Of a stretch of 45,321 bases of DNA, positions 39,534 to 45,321 are shown in pieces. The stretch is taken from positions 1-45,321 of the forward strand of contig CALCXK010000023.1 in the NCBI GenBank assembly GCA_937905835.1. Reading direction: 5' to 3'. Every line of letters begins with the position of its first letter. Position 1 is the first letter of the stretch. The position numbers and the translations under genes were made by a program. Source of the DNA: an uncultured Ilumatobacter sp. (GTDB taxonomy: Bacteria; Actinomycetota; Acidimicrobiia; Acidimicrobiales; Ilumatobacteraceae). The notes under the pieces were generated by a model. It was not told the origin of the DNA. It did no database searches and saw only the letters and a program-made list of their open reading frames with translations.

Positions 39534-40097
39534 GTGGTCGCCAACATCAGCTATGGAACCGGAATCCCCACCGATACCGAACTGCGCTTGAGTGGCGACG
39601 TGAGCGGTGGTAAACGGGCCGTCGAGCTCGGCGTGTCCGATGCGTACAACTCAATCGCATTCGCCGCAGCCGGTGCGAAAGCAATCGCCGTTGACCCCGA
39701 TGTACAACGCATCGCCGAGATGCGTTCTCGCGCCGAAGCCGCTGAGATCAGCGTGCAGTGCCACGCCGCCGATCTGGCCGACCTCGGTGAGATCACGTCC
39801 GCCACCATCGACATCGTGTTGGCCTCCCACACAATCGAAAAGGTCGACGACCTCGGTCGCCTGTTGCGCCAAGTCCACCGCATCCTCATCCCGAGCATGC
39901 CGTTCTTGATCTCGCTCACGCACCCCTTCTCCGTCGTGTCTAAAGCGGCCCCCTACGGCACCACCGCCCGCTCGATCAGCGACTGGTTCACCTCGCTCAG
40001 CCGGGCCAATTTCCGTGTCGACCAGGTCCGCGAACTCGGCAACGCCGGCCCCGTACCGAGCACCCTCATCCTGCGTGCCCGCAAAGAAGGCAGCTGA
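39534..40097 (+). CDS. Class I SAM-dependent methyltransferase
   Basis: A 187-residue Rossmann methyltransferase: AVELGVSDAYNSIAFAAAGAKAIAVDPD holds motif I (with a variant ELGVSDA loop) and the ribose-binding Asp. CHAADLADL is motif II-like, IDIVLASHTIEKVDDLGRLLRQVHRIL covers motifs III-IV, and FLISLTHPFS follows. It is a small-molecule or protein methyltransferase of unknown target. Start GTG 39534, divergent from the DUF5318 gene with a 60-bp gap. About 100 bp separate its stop from that of the convergent GGDEF-EAL gene. Confidence 0.82.
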   Translation: MVANISYGTGIPTDTELRLSGDVSGGKRAVELGVSDAYNSIAFAAAGAKAIAVDPDVQRIAEMRSRAEAAEISVQCHAADLADLGEITSATIDIVLASHTIEKVDDLGRLLRQVHRILIPSMPFLISLTHPFSVVSKAAPYGTTARSISDWFTSLSRANFRVDQVRELGNAGPVPSTLILRARKEGS

Positions 40098-40197
40098 CCC
40101 GCTGTCGTTACCGCGTTCATGGGCCCGTTCGCCACCAAGTACGGCGACTACATCAAACTTCCCATCCGCAAAAAGCAGCAATGCCTTGCGAAGATTC

Positions 40198-42588
40198 TCA
40201 GACTCTCTCCGACTCGATGATTGAGGCGGGGCGGGGACGTCCAAAGAGGTATCCCTGGGCCATGTCGCAGCCCAGGTCGCGCAACTGGTTGAGCTGCAGC
40301 GGTGTCTCGACACCTTCGGCGACGACCGACAGGCCGAGGCTGTGCCCGAGGCGGACGACTGCTTCGACGATCGACGTGTCGTCAGCTTCGAGGCCGAGAC
40401 CGGACACGAACGAGCGGTCGATCTTGATCGCTTCGACCGGGAAACGTTTCAGATATGTGAGCGACGAGTACCCGGTGCCGAAGTCATCGACCGACAGGTG
40501 CAGGCCGAGGCTGCGGAGTTCGCGCAGCGCAGAACCGGCAGCAACAGTGTCTTCCATCAGGGTCGTCTCGGTGATCTCGAGCCACAGAGAGTCCGCTGCG
40601 ATGCCCGTCGAGCCGAGTGCGTCGATCACGATCTCGACGAAGTCGTGGTCGACCAGTTGCTGCGTTGCGACGTTGACCGAGATGCCGCAGTTCGCAAAGC
40701 GCATGCCTCTCGCCCGCCAATGAGCGAGCTGGGCAAGCGAATCGCGCAGGATCGCTGCGCCGAGATCGACAATCATGCCGCCGGACTCGGCAGCCGGGAG
40801 GAACTCCCCGGGCATGAGGAGCCCGCGTTCGGGGTGTAGCCAGCGTGCAAGCACCTCGAAGCTGACCAGCTCACCGGACTCCAGATCGACAATCGGCTGG
40901 AAATACGGGACGATCTCGTGACGTTCGATACCACGCCGTAGCTCTGACGCAAGTTGGAGTGCACTGATCGAGGCCTGGCGCGTTGCTGCGGTAAATGCTT
41001 CGACTCGGTCGCGTCCTGCAGCCTTGGCGCAATACATCGCTGCGTCAGCGTCGCGCATCAGATCGTCAGCGGTGAGGCCCGGCGCAGCGTTGACGGCGAC
41101 ACCGATGGAAGCCGTCACCACCATTTCGTGGCCATCAATCACGATGGGTTCCATCACCGCACGCCGGAGACGTTCCGCGACTGCCGCCGAGTCAACGAAC
41201 GCCCCACTCGGTGTGTCTTGGCCACCGATTGACACACAGTCAACGAACACGACGAACTCGTCACCGCCAAAACGTGCCAACCGATCGCTGTCTCGAATCA
41301 CGCTACGGAAGCGCTTCGCGACCTCGCGGAGCACTTGATCGCCAAGGCCGTGTCCAAGGCTGTCGTTAATGACCTTGAAGTTGTCGAGATCAATGAAAAG
41401 GACTGCCACCTGACCGGGCTGCGCGAGTAGGAGATGGGCGTCGAGCCGTTTGACAAGCGCCGTACGGTTCGGAAGGTCGGTCAGGTCGTCATGGGTTGCA
41501 GCATGCGTGAGCAGGACTTTCGAGTGTCGCTGCTCAGTGATGTCTTCGATGTGAGTAATTGCCAGTGACACCCCATCCTCTTCGGTGATCGACACGCGAG
41601 TACGTGCCCACACATAGCCGCCGTCCTTGCGCTTATACCGCTGTTCAAGTGCGTAGGCGTCGGAGATACCCAGCTCGATCTGGGCGCGCTGCGATGCCGC
41701 TGCTGCCAAATCTTCCGGGTGGGTGAGTGTGCGAATCGCCACGCCGAGCAGCGAATCGAGAGGCCGGTCGAGCATGTCGGCGAGCGGTTGGTTCGCGTCG
41801 ACGATCTTGCCGTCGTCCAAGCGGACGAGCGCCATCCCGGTCGGTGCGGAATGGAACGCCTGCTGGAAGCGGCGGCGCGCCTGCTCGAGCGCTGCGGTGG
41901 TCCGATTGCGATCAGTGATATCGCGGAGCAGAAGCACCGCACTCCCCGCGCCGCTCTGGCTGACGATTTCTCGACCATCTTGAGCGAGATGGAGCGATGC
42001 CTCAACAAGGTGGGGGTCGCCCGACTTGTCGACTAACTCGAACACGACAACGCTGCCGTCACGCCTGTCGCTCGCGCTGTTGACCTGATCGCCGACATTG
42101 AACCGCTGCCATTGCTCGGACATTGAGTCGCGGTCATCCTCGCCGACCATTTCCATGAACGCTCGCCCGATCAGATCGTCGACCGACCGACCCGTCAGCG
42201 CAGCCGCTTTGCGGTTCGCCGAGGCGATGCGGCCGGTGTCGTCGAGCCCCATTACAGCATCCGGCAGGTTGTCGAGCAGTTGACGCACCTGCGTCTGCGT
42301 CTCGGAAAGTTCGTCGATCGTTGTGTGGAGACGTCGGCCGAACCTGCGCGCCTCCAGCCAAGTCATCAACACGGCGACGACCGAAAGCACACTGATGATC
42401 GACACGGCGAGGACCGTGTCGGTCGGCCGATCGGTTGCAGCAGAAAAAATTGACAGGCCAATCAGCGCGATGGCGACAAGAGTGACGGGAACCACCAGCC
42501 ACCAAAATCTGTTTTCTCTTCGCCGTATTGCTTCTGTCCGCACCACGCCAAAATATGACCCGACGGCGCCGAGATCAAGGATGTCCAT
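40198..42588 (-). CDS. PAS-GGDEF-EAL membrane signalling protein
   Basis: A 796-residue protein from the ATG at 42588. Two membrane helices (WWLVVPVTLVAIALIGLSIF, about 29-48, and VLAVSIISVLSVVAVLMTWL, about 58-77) are followed by two PAS domains (QLLDNLPDAVMGLDDTGRI and RFQQAFHSAPTGMALVRLDD, the second ending in a PAC block). The GGDEF domain has the intact A-site RFGGDEFVVF. The EAL domain opens with EVLARW, an accepted EAL variant, and retains LDDFGTGYSSL and IDRSFV. It may make and degrade c-di-GMP. The start codon lies within the 64-bp palindrome copy 3. A frame extending upstream to 42693 only reads through that repeat. Confidence 0.9.
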   Translation of the reverse strand: MDILDLGAVGSYFGVVRTEAIRRRENRFWWLVVPVTLVAIALIGLSIFSAATDRPTDTVLAVSIISVLSVVAVLMTWLEARRFGRRLHTTIDELSETQTQVRQLLDNLPDAVMGLDDTGRIASANRKAAALTGRSVDDLIGRAFMEMVGEDDRDSMSEQWQRFNVGDQVNSASDRRDGSVVVFELVDKSGDPHLVEASLHLAQDGREIVSQSGAGSAVLLLRDITDRNRTTAALEQARRRFQQAFHSAPTGMALVRLDDGKIVDANQPLADMLDRPLDSLLGVAIRTLTHPEDLAAAASQRAQIELGISDAYALEQRYKRKDGGYVWARTRVSITEEDGVSLAITHIEDITEQRHSKVLLTHAATHDDLTDLPNRTALVKRLDAHLLLAQPGQVAVLFIDLDNFKVINDSLGHGLGDQVLREVAKRFRSVIRDSDRLARFGGDEFVVFVDCVSIGGQDTPSGAFVDSAAVAERLRRAVMEPIVIDGHEMVVTASIGVAVNAAPGLTADDLMRDADAAMYCAKAAGRDRVEAFTAATRQASISALQLASELRRGIERHEIVPYFQPIVDLESGELVSFEVLARWLHPERGLLMPGEFLPAAESGGMIVDLGAAILRDSLAQLAHWRARGMRFANCGISVNVATQQLVDHDFVEIVIDALGSTGIAADSLWLEITETTLMEDTVAAGSALRELRSLGLHLSVDDFGTGYSSLTYLKRFPVEAIKIDRSFVSGLGLEADDTSIVEAVVRLGHSLGLSVVAEGVETPLQLNQLRDLGCDMAQGYLFGRPRPASIIESERV

Positions 42589-42646
42589 TTTACCTCGGGT
42601 CAGAATGAGACACGAATGTCCACTATTGACCCGAAGTAACGTGGAC
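42583..42646. repeat. 64-bp palindromic repeat, copy 3
   Basis: The same length and layout as the copies at 1421 and 8521 but more diverged. It has TACCTCGGGTCAGAATGAGAC on one side and TATTGACCCGAAGTAACGTGG on the other, around ACGAATGTCC. It spans the gap between the stop of the CCA-adding gene and the GGDEF-EAL start, and its left end contains that ATG. Confidence 0.85.
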
Positions 42647-42655
42647 AAACGGGCG

Positions 42656-44143
42656 CTACGTGCGGGTCGCCCACCACTGATCCAGGCGGGCACGAACAGC
42701 GTCCTCCCCGATCAGACCCTCTTCCAGTCGAATTTCCATCAGGAAGTCCAAGGCTTGACCGACTTCACGACCCGGCTTGATACCGAGATACCCGATCACC
42801 GCGTTACCGTCCATCTCAGGACGCAGCGCAGCAAGTTCTTCGACCTCGGCGAGTTCGTCGATGCGTTCTTCGAGCTCGTCCATCCGACGTGACAGACGCG
42901 CTGCTTTCTTGGCGTTACGTGTGGTGCAGTCGCAGCGCGTCAGGACGTTCAACTCCTGGAGTAACGGTCCTGCGTCGCGAACGTAGCGGCGGACGGCCGA
43001 GTCCGACCATCCCATCGAATAGGTGTGGAAGCGAAGGTGAAGGGCGACGAGTTCGGTGACCGCGTTGACGTCGTCATTGGAATACCGCAATGCGTTCAGA
43101 CGCTTTTTCGTCATCCGAGCGCCAACGGCATCGTGGTGATGAAACGTCGTCCCCTTGCCTTCGAGGTACCCGCGCGTCTTCGGTTTGCCGATGTCATGGA
43201 ACAGCGCAGCGAGGCGCGTCAAACGGAAGTCGAACTCGGGTCGATCGCCGGATTCGATCGCCGGGTGCTCGCGCGGCGGGCGAACATTCTCGACGACCGC
43301 CAACGAATGCGTCAGCACGTCCTTATGGCGATGAATCGGATCGTGTTCCAGCCGCATCGCAGGCAATTCGGGCAGGAACTCATCGGCGAGACCGTTCTCG
43401 ATCAGGAACCACAGGCCCGCAGTCGGATGATCAACGACCATCAACTTGTCGAGCTCATCGCGGATCCGCTCGGCCGACACGATCTGCAACCGAGTCGCCA
43501 TTTCCTTGACCGCAGCCACGAGTTCATCCGTCGGCTGCAGTTGGTAACGCGCGATAAACCGGGCCGCGCGCAACATCCGCAACGGGTCGTCGCTGAAACT
43601 CACCTTGGGGCCGAGGGGCGTGCGTAAGGTCTTCGTGACCAGGTCGACCGCACCGTTGAAGGGGTCGACCAGTGTCGGCATGGCCGGGCCATCACCGGAA
43701 GCACCAGCGGCTCCGTCGACAGCCGCCGTCAGTTCCAACGCCATGGCATTGACCGTAAAGTCGCGCCGCGACAGATCAACTTCGATCTCGTCGGCAAACA
43801 CAACGTGCGGCTTGCGCGAATCGTCCGTGTACGCCTCGGCCCGGAACGTGGTGATCTCGTAGGGCCGCGTCTCGCCTGTTTCCGGATTGACCTTGTTCGC
43901 GCCAATCGTGCCGAACTTCTCGCCCTGCGCCCAGATTGCGTCGGCCCAGCCCTCGAGGCAGGCCTTGATCTCAGGCGGCCGTGCATCGGTCGTCAGATCG
44001 AGATCGAAATCGGTCCGGCCGCTGGCGACCAGGAGGTCGCGAACGGTGCCACCGACCAGGTAAAGACGGTGACCGGCGGCATGAAAGCGCTCAGCAAGCG
44101 GCACCAGTTCGCGTAAGACGGGTTCGAATCGTTCGGGCACCAC
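42656..44143 (-). CDS. CCA tRNA nucleotidyltransferase with HD domain
   Basis: A 495-residue class II CCA-adding enzyme. LYLVGGTVRDLLVASGRTDFDLDLTTDA holds the nucleotidyltransferase motif with the metal-binding DxD. SRRDFTVNAMAL and DDPLRMLRAARFIARY are the following neck motifs. The C-terminal HD domain shows HKDVLTHSLAVVENV, LTRLAALFHDIGKPKTRG and HHDAVGARM, then a helical tail to residue 495. It repairs or adds the 3' CCA of tRNAs. The length and HD domain are usual for actinobacteria. It is divergent from the GNAT gene with 134 bp between. Confidence 0.95.
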   Translation of the reverse strand: MVPERFEPVLRELVPLAERFHAAGHRLYLVGGTVRDLLVASGRTDFDLDLTTDARPPEIKACLEGWADAIWAQGEKFGTIGANKVNPETGETRPYEITTFRAEAYTDDSRKPHVVFADEIEVDLSRRDFTVNAMALELTAAVDGAAGASGDGPAMPTLVDPFNGAVDLVTKTLRTPLGPKVSFSDDPLRMLRAARFIARYQLQPTDELVAAVKEMATRLQIVSAERIRDELDKLMVVDHPTAGLWFLIENGLADEFLPELPAMRLEHDPIHRHKDVLTHSLAVVENVRPPREHPAIESGDRPEFDFRLTRLAALFHDIGKPKTRGYLEGKGTTFHHHDAVGARMTKKRLNALRYSNDDVNAVTELVALHLRFHTYSMGWSDSAVRRYVRDAGPLLQELNVLTRCDCTTRNAKKAARLSRRMDELEERIDELAEVEELAALRPEMDGNAVIGYLGIKPGREVGQALDFLMEIRLEEGLIGEDAVRARLDQWWATRT

Positions 44144-44277
44144 GGCCTTTCACGATATGGGATGACCGCCCACTTCGATCAACTCCCGTCAATCTCACCA
44201 GGCGATCCGATCTCAAATCCACCCGTCGGGTGCACAGCCCGAGCCGCCATCAGGCAAGTACCATTGGGGTCGTGACG

Positions 44278-45000
44278 ATGGTGACGGCGGGGGACACGGT
44301 GCGCGGGCGTCTCGATGCCTGGCCCTACGAACCCGACGTCACCCACCTGGTACTACTCGACCACCACATGGTGCCGACCCACACCGACATCGAGGCCTGG
44401 GTCACCGAAGCCCGCCAAGCACCCCAACCGATACGGGCAGTGCGCACGGGCGCGCTGTTCCCCGAGGCCGCCGCTGTCTTCGCTGACCTCGGCTTCACGA
44501 CAATCGACAGGCTGGCACTGCTCGACATCCGTCTGCTCACGCGCCGCAATCGCGGTCGTCCCAGCCGCCAGCGGATCGCCCGCACCACCACACGACGGAT
44601 GCGCTCGAGTGACCTCCTGGCCGTCGCCCAACTCGACCGAACAGCATTCGGCCATCCATGGGGCAACGACGTTCGTGCACTTCGCGACATTATGACGGCC
44701 ACGCCACGGCATCGGGCGCGCGTCGTCGAGGGTCCCGAAGGCCTCCAAGCCGTCGCGATGAGCGGCCAATCTGGCAGCTACGGGTACCTGCAGCGCCTCG
44801 CTGTCCATCCCGATGCGCGTCGACACGGCCATGCACGGCGCCTCGTCGGAGACGCTCTGCATTGGATGGAACGGCGCGGCGCCTCAACAGCGCTGGTCAA
44901 CACCGGCGTCGACAACGCCGCCGCGCTCGACCTGTACCGCTCGCTCGGATTCACCCGCCGAGCAGAAACACTGCAGATTCTCGAACACGTTCTTCCGTGA
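44278..45000 (+). CDS. GNAT family N-acetyltransferase
   Basis: A 240-residue protein. The N-terminal half (LVLLDHHMVPTHTDIEAWVTEA, IRAVRTGALFPEAAAVFADLGF) resembles a degenerate GNAT-like lobe. The C-terminal half is a full GNAT domain: RRMRSSDLLAVAQLDRTAF, YGYLQRLAVHPDARRHGHARRLVGDAL with the acetyl-CoA loop, and NAALDLYRSLGFTRRAETL. The acceptor is unknown. Starts are possible at GTG 44272, ATG 44278 and GTG 44281. I chose 44278 because GGGG at about 44266-44269 is better spaced for it. The stop overlaps the GTG of the secreted protein gene as GTGA. Confidence 0.8.
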   Translation: MVTAGDTVRGRLDAWPYEPDVTHLVLLDHHMVPTHTDIEAWVTEARQAPQPIRAVRTGALFPEAAAVFADLGFTTIDRLALLDIRLLTRRNRGRPSRQRIARTTTRRMRSSDLLAVAQLDRTAFGHPWGNDVRALRDIMTATPRHRARVVEGPEGLQAVAMSGQSGSYGYLQRLAVHPDARRHGHARRLVGDALHWMERRGASTALVNTGVDNAAALDLYRSLGFTRRAETLQILEHVLP

Positions 45001-45321
45001 GAGACCGTCAACACACACGATGTGGCCTTCTCGTCGCCTCTATCCTGTTGGCGAGCGCCGCGGGAGTCGTCAGCGGGGCTGTCACGCCGGTCGAAGATGT
45101 CACTCGACAACGCACCGGCCTGCAGGTTGAGCTCATCGAGCAGGATTTCACGTTCCGCCCTGGCGCATCGATCCGCCTCGTCTACCGGATCACCGGCGAC
45201 CTCGATGCCGGCGGCATCGCACCCCCGACCACCACCACGACCACCACCACGACCACCACGACGACGACCACGACGACGACCACGACGACCGTGTCGACGA
45301 CGCGGGCCCCGGTCGGCCAGA
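44997..45321 (+). CDS. Secreted protein with poly-threonine tract (truncated by window end)
   Basis: The frame from GTG 44997 runs open to the window end (108 codons). It begins with a signal peptide (RDRQHTRCGLLVASILLASAAGVVSG), then TGLQVELIEQDFTFRPGASIRLVYRITGDLDAGG, then 21 consecutive Thr codons (45228-45290) followed by VSTTRAPVG. The beta-strand-like segment and its position next to the GNAT and CCA-adding genes recall the DUF6049-type large exported proteins of actinobacteria near murJ. That is an inference from context, since only the N-terminus is visible. The GTGA overlap with the GNAT gene suggests coupling. Confidence 0.7.
   Translation, partial: MRDRQHTRCGLLVASILLASAAGVVSGAVTPVEDVTRQRTGLQVELIEQDFTFRPGASIRLVYRITGDLDAGGIAPPTTTTTTTTTTTTTTTTTTTTTVSTTRAPVGQ
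45228..45290 (+). repeat. ACC/ACG trinucleotide tract encoding 21 Thr
   Basis: Twenty-one in-frame ACC or ACG codons without interruption. It is a simple-sequence stretch liable to length change in units of three, so copy number may differ between strains without breaking the frame. Confidence 0.9.

Noticed and set aside
42589..42693. Upstream extension of the GGDEF-EAL frame
   Set aside because: The added residues are only the translation of the 64-bp repeat and the neighbouring gene's end; they carry no conserved feature.
44119..44130. GGTTCGAATC resembles a tRNA T-arm
   Set aside because: Flanking bases cannot form the five-pair T stem or an acceptor stem, and the stretch is coding sequence at the start of the CCA-adding enzyme.

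Overview
The window (about 45 kb, high GC, many GTG starts, F420-type oxidoreductases, a DUF5318 gene, the rpsF-ssb-rpsR-rplI-dnaB operon, and a CCA-adding enzyme divergent from a GNAT gene and a secreted poly-Thr protein) looks like a chromosomal segment of a high-GC actinobacterium. The class Acidimicrobiia (Ilumatobacter-like) fits best. That assignment is inferred from gene content and protein style, not from a marker-gene comparison. I see no tRNA, rRNA, CRISPR array, phage or intact transposase.

1-9.6 kb: a thioredoxin-fold AhpC/SelU-like gene carries an in-frame TGA exactly where the first redox cysteine belongs (U-x-x-C), followed by a SECIS-like hairpin. It faces an eroded histidine-kinase remnant. 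Then come a geranylgeranyl-reductase-type flavoprotein, a dimethylformamidase-beta-like protein, a three-gene catabolic-looking group (2-hydroxyacid dehydrogenase, amidohydrolase, SDR), a KAS III-type synthase and engB. 9.6-21.2 kb: a VOC protein, an azoreductase with a probable leaderless promoter, ktrB-ktrA, a class III aminotransferase, a D-aminoacylase-like enzyme, azlC-azlD, trmB flanked by hairpin repeats, pirin and a homocysteine S-methyltransferase.

21.2-34 kb: purE-purK, the riboflavin operon ribE-ribBA-ribH behind an FMN riboswitch, a desulfurase-like PLP enzyme with a degenerate APH-fold partner, an internally deleted nitrilase still coupled to a DUF1349 gene, a nitroreductase-SRPBCC fusion coupled to an LLM oxidoreductase, a PfkB kinase, a second nitroreductase and a PhyH dioxygenase. 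34-45 kb: a small lipoprotein, then the rpsF-ssb-rpsR-rplI operon ending in a strong terminator, then dnaB preceded by phased DnaA-box-like motifs. The segment closes with the DUF5318/DUF192 pair, a methyltransferase, a PAS-GGDEF-EAL protein, the CCA-adding enzyme, a GNAT enzyme and a truncated secreted protein.

Three non-coding repeat families stand out. The first is a 64-bp palindrome present three times (1421, 8521 and 42583). The second is a roughly 55-nt hairpin present three times around trmB. The third is a set of one-off strong palindromes at gene ends. The most interesting items are the putative selenoprotein, the phased DnaA-like sites before dnaB, the nitroreductase-SRPBCC/LLM pair, and the dispersed 64-bp palindrome.
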